Assembly: GCA_016793305.1 (NCBI GenBank)
Contig: JAEUHU010000566.1
Span: 1 to 19,526 of the forward strand
Source of the DNA: Planctomycetota bacterium
Lineage (GTDB): Bacteria; Planctomycetota; UBA1135; UBA2386
Reading direction: 5' to 3'
DNA: 19,526 bases
In this document: positions 1-8,380 of the stretch, in pieces
How positions within the stretch are numbered: the first letter of the stretch is position 1
How the letters are laid out: every line of letters starts with the position of its first letter
Program-made: the position numbers and the translations under genes
Notes under the pieces: generated by a model
The model's database searches: none
The model's input: only the letters and a program-made list of their open reading frames with translations
What the model was told of the DNA's origin: nothing

Positions 1-147
1 ATGCCGTTCTCGATCGACCGGGCCGCGCGTGACCGCTGGATGGAGCTGATGCTGGCCGCGATCGACGAGGTGCCGGAGGCGGCACCGCACCGCGGCTACC
101 TGGAGACGTTCCTCGGCGACATCGCGACGTTCCTGGTCAACCGTTGA
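1..147 (+). CDS. Truncated haemoglobin, group II (3' end only)
   Basis: Only the last 48 codons lie in the window, ending at TGA 145-147. The first codon happens to be ATG but is most likely an internal Met, since whole group II truncated globins are about 120-140 residues long. The peptide MPFSIDRAARDRWMELM resembles the family's FG-to-G-helix segment (typically LPFPI..AERDRWL..M), including the conserved Trp of helix G. The rest, ending in ATFLVNR, resembles helix H. Known members of the GlbO/YjbI family are cytoplasmic haem proteins that bind O2, NO or peroxide. The haem-binding proximal His lies upstream of the window, so haem binding cannot be checked here. The gene converges on the barrel-like gene at 184-762. 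Confidence 0.75.
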   Translation: MPFSIDRAARDRWMELMLAAIDEVPEAAPHRGYLETFLGDIATFLVNR

Positions 148-169
148 CCGGTCCGGTGCGCAGGGAACG
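128..169. terminator. Inverted repeat across the globin stop codon, possible bidirectional terminator
   Basis: The inner arms GGTCAA (135-140) and TTGACC (144-149) flank a 3-base loop. The TGA stop of the globin (145-147) sits inside the 3' arm. The outer arms CGTTCC (128-133) and GGAACG (164-169) can close a larger structure. It lies between two convergent genes, where a shared terminator is expected. There is no T-tract on either side, so a role in termination is inferred from position and symmetry only. Confidence 0.4.
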
Positions 170-183
170 AGGTGGCTGGTGGG

Positions 184-762
184 TCAGAAGAAGAGCGAGA
201 TGCCGATCGACCAGGTGAACAGGTCGCGACGGTAGATCTCGCTGCGGTCCTCGGTCTTGGTGATCAGGTGGTGGTAGGCGCCGTCCATGGTCAGCGAGGC
301 CCGCGGTTGCACGAACCAGCGAAGTCCCAGGCGCGCGCCGAGCAGCGGGGACTCGTTGACCGACTCGCCGTAGGCGGCACCGACGCTGCCGCCGGCGAAC
401 GGGCGCAGCGCGGCGCTGCCGAAGCTGTGCTCGAAGGTCGCATCGAGCAGGTTGGCGGAGCGCGCGGAGTCGTCTTCGAAGTAGAGCGTGCGCTGGCGGA
501 CCTGCACGGCGTCGTTCGCCGTCGTGTGGTACCCGAGGCCGAGGTCGATCGCGGCTTGCCCACGGATGCCGTTCGGGCCGGCTGCGAGGCCACCGACGGC
601 GACTTCGAACGAGCCTGGGCCGGGTCCGAGTGAGGGCAGTTCGCCGCGTTCGGGACGGGCGATCGCCCTGCTTCGGCAAGCGGGCAGCAACAGGAGCAAC
701 AACGTCGCGCGGCGCAGGAGACCGAGGTCGCGGAACGGGCGGCGGGGCACTCGGGATGGCAC
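184..762 (-). CDS. Small outer-membrane beta-barrel-like protein with lipoprotein-type signal
   Basis: 192 codons with a GTG start at 762. The N-terminus has basic residues followed by six Leu and a lipobox-like LPAC with Cys at about residue 29, suggesting export and lipidation. The rest is a run of about eight short amphipathic segments, for example AAIDLGLGYHTT, RPFAGGSVGAAYG, LLGARLGLRWFV and LFTWSIGISLFF. It ends in Phe-Phe, as BAM-inserted barrels usually end in an aromatic residue. This suggests an eight-stranded OmpA/OmpW-sized barrel of unknown function. A lipidated Cys in front of a barrel is unusual, so the LPAC may simply be part of a type I signal. An in-frame GTG at 750 is an alternative start that keeps the signal. 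The gene is the last of the minus-strand run, 68 bases after the giant haem-binding gene. No specific family was recognised. Confidence 0.65.
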   Translation of the reverse strand: MPSRVPRRPFRDLGLLRRATLLLLLLPACRSRAIARPERGELPSLGPGPGSFEVAVGGLAAGPNGIRGQAAIDLGLGYHTTANDAVQVRQRTLYFEDDSARSANLLDATFEHSFGSAALRPFAGGSVGAAYGESVNESPLLGARLGLRWFVQPRASLTMDGAYHHLITKTEDRSEIYRRDLFTWSIGISLFF

Positions 763-830
763 AGCGGCACGCTAGGCCATGCCCATCGGATCACAATCGC
801 CCAAGGGGCCGTCGGGAACTTCCCCTCGCC

Positions 831-3800
831 TCACCGGACCTTCAGCTCGAAGTTGCGGAAGCGGACCTCGGTCGGGCCGCCGCCGTGCAGCTGCAGGGCC
901 ACGATGCCCGCGCGTGCCCCGGCCGGATCGTCGAGGTCGACGCAGGGCTGCCCGTTGAGCCAGGTCCGCACGCGGCTGCCGTTGGCGACGATCCGGTAGG
1001 CGTTCCACTCGCCCTTCTTCACCAGCCCGTCGCGGTCGGTGGCGTCGAGCAGCGCGCGACCGTGCTCCTCGTAGAGCTTGCCCCACCAGCCCGGCCCGAT
1101 GTCGGCCTGGTAGCCGCGCACGTCGCCGTCCTGCAGCACGTCGCTGCGGAACTGCACGCCGCTGTTGCCCTGGTCGGCGACCAGCAGCACCTCGAACGAG
1201 AGCTCGAAGTCGGCGAGCAGCAGGTGGCTCTTCGCGAAGTCGTTGCGGGACAGCCCGGTGGTGGAGCGACCGACCAGCTCCCCGTCGTCGTTCACCGACC
1301 AGATCGACGGGTCGGCGTCCCAGAAGCGCAGGTCCTGGCCGTTCCAGAACAGCCAGGCGTTCCGTGCGTCGGCGCGCAGCGGCACCTGCGCGTCGCTCTG
1401 CAGGTAGGCGATCAGGTCGCGCACGTCGCCGTCGGACAGGCCGTCGAGCTGGCCAGGCGGCATCAGCGACTGCTCGCTCCGTTCGATGCGCAGCACGTCC
1501 TGCTTGCCGAGGCGCTGGCGGTCGAACTGCGTGCGCACCGTGAGCGCGTCGTCGGTCTCGTCGGCGAGCATGCCGACCAGAGCACTGCCGTCGCGCCGGT
1601 GCACGGTGGTGAGCTGGTAGTCGCGCGCGACCTCGCGGCCGGGATCGAGGATGTTGCCGAGCAGGTAGTCGAGGTCCTTGCGGTTGCTGCCGGTGAGGTC
1701 CGGACCGAAGTCGGTGCCGGTGCCGAACAGCGGGTGGCAGGCCATGCAGGTGCGCGCGAACACCGCGCGCCCGTTCGGCAGGTCGGCCTGCGCCAGCGTC
1801 GATGCGGGCAGTTTCTGGCGCCAGGCGGCGATGCGCGCGTTGGTCGCTTCGCTCGCCACGGCGGTCTTGCCGAACACCTCGTGCAGGCGTTGCTGCACCG
1901 CGGCGTCGCCGAGCGCCAGCAGGCGCTGGCGAACGTCCGCGTCGAGCACGGTGCGCGGTGCGGTGCCCGCTTCGACTGCGGCGAGCAGCAGCAGGGCGAA
2001 AGCCGGGCGGCTGACGAGGGTCTGCACCGCCGCGCGGCGCTGGCGTTCGCCGAGCGTCGGCAGGGCCTGCAGCAGCCACGGGGCCGTGCTCGCGTCGTCG
2101 ACGTCGGCCAGCGCACGCAGCGCTCGTTCGCCGAGCAGTGGGTCGGTGGCGAGGGCCCGCAAGGTCGAGCCGAGCTCGTGCGCGCGGTCGCCGGTCAGCA
2201 AGGCGAATGCGCGTTCGCGGCGTTCGCGCTTGCCGAGCGGGTCGCTCGCGACCTGCAGCAGCCGGGGTCTGGCGGCCGGATCGCCGAAGCGCCCGGCGAG
2301 CCACAACGCGGCTTCGCTGGCCGCGGCATCGCCGAGGCGGTCGATGCGCGCGTGCACGTCGGGCCAGTTCGCCGGCATCGCCGGCGCGTGGATCCTGGCG
2401 AGGCCGCGCTGCACGAACTCGAGCTGCCGGGCGATCGACTCCGCAGCGGGGTTGCGACCGATGGCGTCGAGCAGGGCCGCGAGGCACGGACCACCGGCTT
2501 CGGCGAGGCGTCGCACGACGAACTCGGCGAGCTGTGGCAGCGGCGTTGCCGCCGCCAGCGCGAGTGCGTTCGCCGGGTCCTCGGGCACGGCGGGCTGGAT
2601 GCCGTACCAGAGCAGCAGCGGCAGGTTCGGATCGGCCGCGTCCTCGGCGTGGCCGGCCAGGGCGCTGGCGATCGGCCAGCGTTGCGCGTGGGGCAGGCGC
2701 TGCAGCGCCGCGGCGAGGTAGAGACGCACGACCGGCGACGGGTCGTCCTTCGCCATCGTCGCGAACGCGGCGAGCTGCGCCTCGCTGGCGGTGCGGTCCT
2801 CGACCGCGAACTGCACCGCGAACGCGCGCACGTGCTCGTGGCGGTCCTGCAGGAGGGTCTGCAGGGCTCGGTCGTCGAGCACGCCGAGGCCGTGCAGGGC
2901 GAACGTCGCGCGCAGGCGCCTTGGTTCGTCCGCCGTCTCGTCGCCGAGCACGCGGACCAGTGCTGGGGCCACGCCGCGGGCCTGCCGTTCGGTGAGCAGG
3001 CGGCGGGCGGTGCGCGCGTAGAACTCGTTGTCGTCGAACAACAGCGCCACCAGCTGGGCGTCGCCCATCGCCGCGAGATCCAGGGGGGCGCGCACCGAGC
3101 TGCCGAAGGAGACCTTGTAGATGCGGCCGTTGCTGCGATCCCACGCTTCGGGTTCGCGCAGGTGGCAGTGCTGGTCGTCGTACCAGTCGAGCAGGTAGAC
3201 GTTGCCGTCGGGCGCTTGCGTGATCGCGACGCCGAGGAACCAGCTGTCGTCGACCAGCAGGAAGTCGGGACCGTGGCTGCCGACGTAGCCCGAACCCCGC
3301 TTCCGCAACAGGTCCATGTTGAGCCGCGAGCCGTGCAGGTTGGCCATCAGGACCGTGCCCTCGTAGGCCTCGGGCCAGTGGCCGCCGCGCTGGATCAAAG
3401 CACCGCAGTGGGCGTGCCCGCCGCCGGCGGTGCCGGAGATGCGGTTTCCGGCGTGCGTGTCGTCGCCGACGTGGTGGCGATGGTCGGCGATCGTCGCGAG
3501 GTCCTGGTAGACGAAGCGATCGAAGTGCTCGCCCGACTGGCGGTGGTAGACCCCGCCCTGGATCACGTGGAACAGGTGCGGGATCACGCACGCGGTGACG
3601 AACGCCTGGCCGTGGGCGTCGAAGTCGAGGCCCCAGGGATTGCTCGTGCCGTGGGCGAACACCTCGAAGGTCCGCTGCGTCGGATGCCAGCGCCAGACCC
3701 CGGCGTTCAGCGGCTGGCGCTGGTCGTCGGGTGTGCCCGGGGCACCGACCAGGCTGTGCGTGAACACGCCGTGGCAGCCGTAGAGCCAGCCGTCGGGGCC

Positions 3801-5987
3801 CCAGGTGAACGAGTTCAGTGTCTCGTGCGTGTCCTGGTGGCCGAAGCCGTCGAGCAGCACTTCGGCCGGGCCGTCGGGCACCAGGTCGCCGTCGCGATCG
3901 GGCACGAACGACAAGAACGGCGCGGCGCCGACGAACACGCCGCCGTGGCCGACCGCGAGGCCGCTGACGAGGTTCAGGCCGGACAGGAACACGGTGCGTT
4001 CCTCGGGCGTGCCGTCGCCGTCGCGATCGGTGAACACGACGATGCGGTCTTCGCCCTGCCCGTCGGGCCGGCGCTGCGGATAGGCCATCGCCTCGGCGAC
4101 GAACACGCGGCCGCGCGCGTCGATCGCGATCGCCACCGGCTGGCGGACGTCGGGCTCGGCGGCGAACACGTGCGCCCGGAAGCCCGGCGGCAGCGTCATG
4201 CGCGCGACGGTCTGCTCGGCGGGGAAGCCGCCGGTCCGCTGGTCGAGGGCGTGCAGCCGGAAGTCGTCGAAGTTGACGTGACCCCAGTGCCCGGTCTCGT
4301 CGTCGACGATCCGCACGAACAGTTCCTGGCCCTGGTGGGCGCGCAGGTCGACTTCGACCCGCGCCATCTGTTCGTGGCGCTGGCCGCGTGCCGTGTGCAG
4401 CACGCGTCCGTCGGCCTTGGCGACGATCTCGACGCGCACCCCGCGACCACCGCCGCCGCCGACCAGGAAGCTGACCAGCGGCTCCGTCAGCACGAACGAC
4501 GCCGAGGTCAGCGTGCCGCGCGGGCCGTCGCCGCCGCCGTTCTCGTAGCTGCCTAGCCAATGGCGACCGTGGTGGCCACTCTGCATGTCGGCGCGGCGCG
4601 CCTGCACCGCGTCGCCGTCGACCACCGCCGGGAACGCGTCGCCGGTCGCGGTCCAGTCGCGCAGGTCGCCGGTCTCGAAGTCGAAGTTCAAGACGCGCCC
4701 GTCGGCGGCCTTCGGTGGGCTGCCGGCTCGCCGAGCGTCGCCAGGTCGCGGTGGCGTGCCTTGGGGCAGCTGCGACCGGCGCGCCACCGGAGGATCCTTC
4801 GGTGCCTCGCGCCGGACCTGGCGATGCACGAACGTGCCCATCTTGTTGGCGACGACGACGTCGACATCGCCGTCGCCGTCCGCGTCGCCGGCGACCACCT
4901 GCGTGCCGACACCCGAGTGCCGGTCGATTTCGTGCGGCGTCCAGGTCACGGTCCCGCCCGCTCGTTGCAGCCGGAACCACACGAGGCGCGCCGGCTCGCT
5001 GTCGGCGAGATCGCCGCCGCCGTGTGCGAAGAAGCGGTTGCCGGTGATCACGTCCAGCAGCCCGTCGCCGTCGATGTCGGCGTTGCACAGCGCGTGCAGG
5101 TTGCCGACCGCGACCCCGTGCGGGAAGTCGTTCGGCTGCCGGCCCATGATGCCGTGTCGTGCGAAGTGGCGTCGCCCTTCGGAGGGCTGCTGCTCGAACC
5201 ACGACAGGCCGTAGCCGTGCGCGTGGTCGCTGGTGACCACGTCGGCGTCGCCGTCGCCGTCGACGTCGAACACCAGCATCTGGGCGCCGCCGGCGTCGCT
5301 GAAGCGGTGCGCTTCGTGGCGCCATTCGGGCTCGCCAGCGGGCGACGCCGGCTGGAACCAGACACCGTGCCGCCACAGCACGTCGGTGCGGCCGTCACCG
5401 TCGACGTCGCCGGTGCCGAGCCCGTGCGTGAAGCGACCGCCGAGGCCGCGGGCGGACACCGGATGCCATGTCCACGGCTGGTGCGGCGCTGCCCGGTCGA
5501 CGCGGGCGTAGCCGAGCCGGTCGTCGTGCATGCAGACCAGCTCCGGGTGGCCGTCGCCGTCGAGGTCGGTGAACGTCGGCGATTCGTTGTCGACGCCCTG
5601 GAACACGACGTGCTTCGTCCAAGCACCGTCGCGCGTGTGAGGGTTCCGGTACCACGCCGCGTCCTGGCCGGGGAAGCCGACCACCAACACGTCGTTCCAT
5701 CCGTCGGCGTCGAAGTCGTGCACGAACGCGAAGAAGTGGTCCGAGTAGCCCGCCGGGTCGAACGGCCTGGCGGTGTACAGCTCGTGGCGCTCTGCGAACG
5801 TGGGCCCGCAGTACCAGTGCGGTCCGGCGACGAGGTCGACGTGGCCGTCGCGGTCGAGGTCGCCGAGCGTTGCTCCTTCGGCGAAGAAGCGGTTGTCGAG
5901 CTGGGTGCGCGCGAAGGCGAGATCCTGCTGGCCGGTGGCCGGGATCGCGACGGTGCAGGCGGCCACGAGGAGGCAGGGAGTTCGCAT
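831..5987 (-). CDS. Giant secreted PVC-type haem-binding protein: FG-GAP repeats, propeller, HEAT, CxxCH and DUF1080 domains
   Basis: 1718 codons. Residues 1 to about 19 form a signal peptide ending near ATGQ. Residues about 40-390 carry seven FG-GAP/VCBS-type calcium motifs (LDRDGHVD, FDADGWND, LDGDGHPE, VDGDGRTD, VDGDGDAD, IDGDGLLD, DADGDGDVD). Residues about 430-580 form a jelly-roll-like carbohydrate-binding segment (LNFDFETGDLRDW to VNFDDFRLH). A planctomycete 'membrane-bound dehydrogenase' propeller starts at PPGFRAHVFAAEPD (about 596) and runs to about 957. HEAT-like helices follow to about 1395. The haem c motif CMACH is at 1414-1418, within a planctomycete haem-binding domain with a candidate distal Met in LMPPGQ. 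Residues about 1540-1718 are a DUF1080 domain (WNGQDLRFW, GVQFRSD, VRFRNFELKV). It is probably periplasmic or surface-exposed, binding or oxidising polysaccharide-derived sugars, but the substrate is unknown. The start is supported by the signal peptide, although no strong ribosome site is visible. Several very long overlapping plus-strand frames are composition artefacts. Confidence 0.9.
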   Translation of the reverse strand: MRTPCLLVAACTVAIPATGQQDLAFARTQLDNRFFAEGATLGDLDRDGHVDLVAGPHWYCGPTFAERHELYTARPFDPAGYSDHFFAFVHDFDADGWNDVLVVGFPGQDAAWYRNPHTRDGAWTKHVVFQGVDNESPTFTDLDGDGHPELVCMHDDRLGYARVDRAAPHQPWTWHPVSARGLGGRFTHGLGTGDVDGDGRTDVLWRHGVWFQPASPAGEPEWRHEAHRFSDAGGAQMLVFDVDGDGDADVVTSDHAHGYGLSWFEQQPSEGRRHFARHGIMGRQPNDFPHGVAVGNLHALCNADIDGDGLLDVITGNRFFAHGGGDLADSEPARLVWFRLQRAGGTVTWTPHEIDRHSGVGTQVVAGDADGDGDVDVVVANKMGTFVHRQVRREAPKDPPVARRSQLPQGTPPRPGDARRAGSPPKAADGRVLNFDFETGDLRDWTATGDAFPAVVDGDAVQARRADMQSGHHGRHWLGSYENGGGDGPRGTLTSASFVLTEPLVSFLVGGGGGRGVRVEIVAKADGRVLHTARGQRHEQMARVEVDLRAHQGQELFVRIVDDETGHWGHVNFDDFRLHALDQRTGGFPAEQTVARMTLPPGFRAHVFAAEPDVRQPVAIAIDARGRVFVAEAMAYPQRRPDGQGEDRIVVFTDRDGDGTPEERTVFLSGLNLVSGLAVGHGGVFVGAAPFLSFVPDRDGDLVPDGPAEVLLDGFGHQDTHETLNSFTWGPDGWLYGCHGVFTHSLVGAPGTPDDQRQPLNAGVWRWHPTQRTFEVFAHGTSNPWGLDFDAHGQAFVTACVIPHLFHVIQGGVYHRQSGEHFDRFVYQDLATIADHRHHVGDDTHAGNRISGTAGGGHAHCGALIQRGGHWPEAYEGTVLMANLHGSRLNMDLLRKRGSGYVGSHGPDFLLVDDSWFLGVAITQAPDGNVYLLDWYDDQHCHLREPEAWDRSNGRIYKVSFGSSVRAPLDLAAMGDAQLVALLFDDNEFYARTARRLLTERQARGVAPALVRVLGDETADEPRRLRATFALHGLGVLDDRALQTLLQDRHEHVRAFAVQFAVEDRTASEAQLAAFATMAKDDPSPVVRLYLAAALQRLPHAQRWPIASALAGHAEDAADPNLPLLLWYGIQPAVPEDPANALALAAATPLPQLAEFVVRRLAEAGGPCLAALLDAIGRNPAAESIARQLEFVQRGLARIHAPAMPANWPDVHARIDRLGDAAASEAALWLAGRFGDPAARPRLLQVASDPLGKRERRERAFALLTGDRAHELGSTLRALATDPLLGERALRALADVDDASTAPWLLQALPTLGERQRRAAVQTLVSRPAFALLLLAAVEAGTAPRTVLDADVRQRLLALGDAAVQQRLHEVFGKTAVASEATNARIAAWRQKLPASTLAQADLPNGRAVFARTCMACHPLFGTGTDFGPDLTGSNRKDLDYLLGNILDPGREVARDYQLTTVHRRDGSALVGMLADETDDALTVRTQFDRQRLGKQDVLRIERSEQSLMPPGQLDGLSDGDVRDLIAYLQSDAQVPLRADARNAWLFWNGQDLRFWDADPSIWSVNDDGELVGRSTTGLSRNDFAKSHLLLADFELSFEVLLVADQGNSGVQFRSDVLQDGDVRGYQADIGPGWWGKLYEEHGRALLDATDRDGLVKKGEWNAYRIVANGSRVRTWLNGQPCVDLDDPAGARAGIVALQLHGGGPTEVRFRNFELKVR

Positions 5988-6041
5988 GGCGGTAGGGGTC
6001 GCCGGACGGTGGCGACGAGGACGAGGCGGCGATGCTCGGAC

Positions 6042-6062
6042 GGTCGACGGCGAGCGTCAACC
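6042..6062 (-). terminator. Hairpin spanning the stop codon of the S9 peptidase gene
   Basis: On the minus strand the arms GGTTGACG and CGTCGACC pair over 8 bp, with one T/G wobble and a 5-base loop. The TGA stop (plus positions 6057-6059) lies within the 5' arm. It is followed 55 bases later by the start of the giant haem-binding gene. No T-tract follows, so it could attenuate or protect the 3' end rather than terminate fully. The role is inferred. Confidence 0.35.
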
Positions 6063-8279
6063 GCCGATCGTGGCGGCGAGGAACGCGAGGCGGTCGGCGG
6101 CTTCGTCGAGCCGTTTGCCGGTCGGCTTGCCGGCACCGTGGCCGCTGCTGGTGTCGATCCGCAGCAGGACCGGGGCCGGGCCCGACTGGGCCGCCTGCAG
6201 GGCGGCGGCGAACTTGTAGCTGTGGCCCGGCAGCACGCGGTCGTCGTGGTCGCCGGTCATCACCAGCGTCGCCGGGTAGCGCCAACCGACCCGGACCTGG
6301 TGCAGCGGCGAGTAGGCGTAGAGCCAGCGGAACGCCTCGGCGTCGTCGCTGCAGCCGTACTCGGGCACCCACGCGCGGCCGATCGTGAAGCGGTGGTAGC
6401 GCAGCATGTCGAGTACGCCGACTTCGGGGATCGCGGCGGCGAACCGTTCTGGGTGCTGGGTCAGCACGGCGCCGACCAGCAGGCCGCCGTTGCTGCGGCC
6501 ACCGATCGCGAGGCGAGCCGGGCAGGTGTAGCGGTTGCGGATCAGGTAGTCGGCGCAGGCGACGAAGTCGTCGAACACGTTCTGCTTCTGCTCGCGCATG
6601 CCGGCCTGGTGCCAGGCTTCACCGAACTCGCCGCCGCCGCGCAGGATCGCGTGGGCCAGGACCCCGCCGCGCTCGACGAACGCGAACTGGTCGACGGCGA
6701 ACTGCGGCGTCATCGCCGCGGCGAAGCCGCCGTAGCCCGACAGCCAGGTCGGGTTGGTGCCGTCGGCGACGAGGTCGCGACGATGGGTGACGAACAGCAG
6801 CAGGCGTGTGCCGTCGCGGGCCAGCAGCGCCTTCTGTTCGGTGACGTAGGGCGAAGCGTCGCCGGCGAACGCGCTGGCGCGGAACGTGGTGGTGGTGCCG
6901 TCGACGACGTCGAAGCGCAGCACCGTCGGTGCGTGCAGGTACGACTGGAAGGTCGCGTAGCAGGAGCGGTCGTCGGCTCGGCCGAGCAGCGTCTGCACCG
7001 CGCCGAGGCCCGGCAGCGGCAGCTGCAGCAGTTCGGCGCCGTCGTCGCCGTGCACGGTGAGGCGGTTCGTGGCCATGGCCAGCCACGTGCAGACGAAGCG
7101 GCCGCCGAAGCGCCGCACGCCCTGCAGCGCCTCGGCGCGCTCGGCGATGCGTTGCTGCGGAGCCTCGTCCGGAGTGCTACGATCGACCGCGAGCAGGCGG
7201 CCGTTCGGCGCCTCGAAGTCGGTGCGCAGCCAGAACTCGTCGCCGTGGTTGCCGACGTAGGACCACAACGCGTCGCCCGCCATGCGCAGCGCCTGCACCG
7301 GCCAACCCTCGACACGCAGGTCGGCGGTGGCGATCCGCGTGCGCTGGGTCGAGCCGGCGCGGATCGTCAGCACCAGGAAGTGGCCGTCGTCGCTGACCTC
7401 GGCGCCGAACAGCCACTCCGGGTGGTCGGGCCGTTCGTAGACGACGCGGTCGCTCTTCGCGTCGGTGCCGAGTTCGTGGTAGCAGAGTTGCGCGTTGCCG
7501 TTCGCGGCCGCGTACAGCTCGCCGCCCCCGGGGGCCGGGAAGCGCTGGTAGAAGAAGCCGCGGCCGTCGTGCGTCCAGGACGCCCGCGTGAACTTGGCCC
7601 ACGGCACCCGGTCCGGCAGCGTCTCGCCGGTGGCGACGTCGAGGACCTGCCATTCCTGCCAGTCGCTGCCGCTCTTCGAGGTCGCGAACGCGACGCGGCG
7701 GCCGTCGTGCGACGGTTCGAAGCCGGCCAGCGCCACGGTGCCGTCCTCGCTCCAGCGGTTCGGATCGAGCAGCACGCGGCCGGGTCCGTCGGGCGCGTCG
7801 TCGACCAGCCAGACCGCCTGGTTCTGCAGGCCGTCGTTGTGCGACCAGAACCAGCGGTCGCCGAAGCGATCCGGCGCGCTGGTGCGAGGGAAGTTCCACA
7901 GCTCACGCAGGCGCTCGTGCAGCGCCTCCCGTTCGGGCAGCGCGTCGAGGAAGGCGCGACTCTGCTCGTTCTGGGCGGTGACGAACGCGCGCGTACGCTC
8001 GCCGTCCGGCTCCTCGAGCCAGCGGTAGGGGTCGGCGACCGAGGTGCCGTGGTAGTCGTCGACGACGTCGTCCTTCGCGACCTGGGGCGCTGCGAACGGC
8101 GGCAGCTCGGCCGGCTGCATCGGCTCGGGCCGGAAGCGGCGCAGCGGCCACTGGGCTTCGGGGCCGGGGCCCCAGTCGAACGTCGAGCAGGCCGCGGCGA
8201 AGCAGAACAGGCCAAGGGCTGCCGCAGTGGACCGCAGGGAACGGGACCGCGCGTGGGCGGGCCGGGACGAAGCGCGCAT
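6057..8279 (-). CDS. Prolyl oligopeptidase family serine peptidase (S9A), predicted lipoprotein
   Basis: 740 codons, the usual length for prolyl oligopeptidase plus an export signal. The N-terminus has an Arg-rich start, a hydrophobic stretch and the lipobox FAAAC followed by Ser, suggesting a lipid-anchored envelope protein. DDYHGTSVADPYRWLEEPD is the hallmark N-terminal S9A segment. A seven-bladed propeller follows to about residue 450. The C-terminal alpha/beta-hydrolase domain has Ser596 in GGRSNGG, Asp679 with the neighbouring substrate-binding Arg681 in DHDDRV, and His714 in SGHGAGKPTGKR. The catalytic triad is therefore complete. Known members cleave short peptides after proline. ATG at 8279 is preceded by a modest AAGG seven bases upstream on the minus strand. 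It heads the minus-strand run with the giant haem-binding gene 69 bases downstream, and shares a 101-base divergent spacer with the tandem-DUF1080 gene. Confidence 0.92.
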   Translation of the reverse strand: MRASSRPAHARSRSLRSTAAALGLFCFAAACSTFDWGPGPEAQWPLRRFRPEPMQPAELPPFAAPQVAKDDVVDDYHGTSVADPYRWLEEPDGERTRAFVTAQNEQSRAFLDALPEREALHERLRELWNFPRTSAPDRFGDRWFWSHNDGLQNQAVWLVDDAPDGPGRVLLDPNRWSEDGTVALAGFEPSHDGRRVAFATSKSGSDWQEWQVLDVATGETLPDRVPWAKFTRASWTHDGRGFFYQRFPAPGGGELYAAANGNAQLCYHELGTDAKSDRVVYERPDHPEWLFGAEVSDDGHFLVLTIRAGSTQRTRIATADLRVEGWPVQALRMAGDALWSYVGNHGDEFWLRTDFEAPNGRLLAVDRSTPDEAPQQRIAERAEALQGVRRFGGRFVCTWLAMATNRLTVHGDDGAELLQLPLPGLGAVQTLLGRADDRSCYATFQSYLHAPTVLRFDVVDGTTTTFRASAFAGDASPYVTEQKALLARDGTRLLLFVTHRRDLVADGTNPTWLSGYGGFAAAMTPQFAVDQFAFVERGGVLAHAILRGGGEFGEAWHQAGMREQKQNVFDDFVACADYLIRNRYTCPARLAIGGRSNGGLLVGAVLTQHPERFAAAIPEVGVLDMLRYHRFTIGRAWVPEYGCSDDAEAFRWLYAYSPLHQVRVGWRYPATLVMTGDHDDRVLPGHSYKFAAALQAAQSGPAPVLLRIDTSSGHGAGKPTGKRLDEAADRLAFLAATIGG

Positions 8280-8380
8280 GCGGCGACCTTACGCGCACCT
8301 CAGCACCGCGGCGAGCGTGCGTCGTGTCGCAAGGCCGCACCAGTCGTGGCCGTTCGCCGGCTCGCGGCGATACTGCGGGG
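8280..8380. promoter_or_regulatory. Divergent intergenic region between S9 peptidase and tandem-DUF1080 genes
   Basis: This 101-base spacer must hold the start signals for both outward-facing genes if each has its own promoter. I see no convincing -35/-10 pair on either strand and no clear operator. The role is inferred from gene orientation only. Confidence 0.35.

Noticed and set aside
630..4556. Plus-strand open frame of 1308 codons
   Set aside because: It lies opposite the giant haem-binding gene, is composed of Val/Ala/Gly/Arg/His-rich low-information sequence with no motifs, and arises from GC-rich third positions on the real strand.
772..5376. Minus-strand open frame of 1534 codons
   Set aside because: Arg/Ala/Pro-rich shadow in another frame of the real 1718-residue gene, which has clear domains and a signal peptide.
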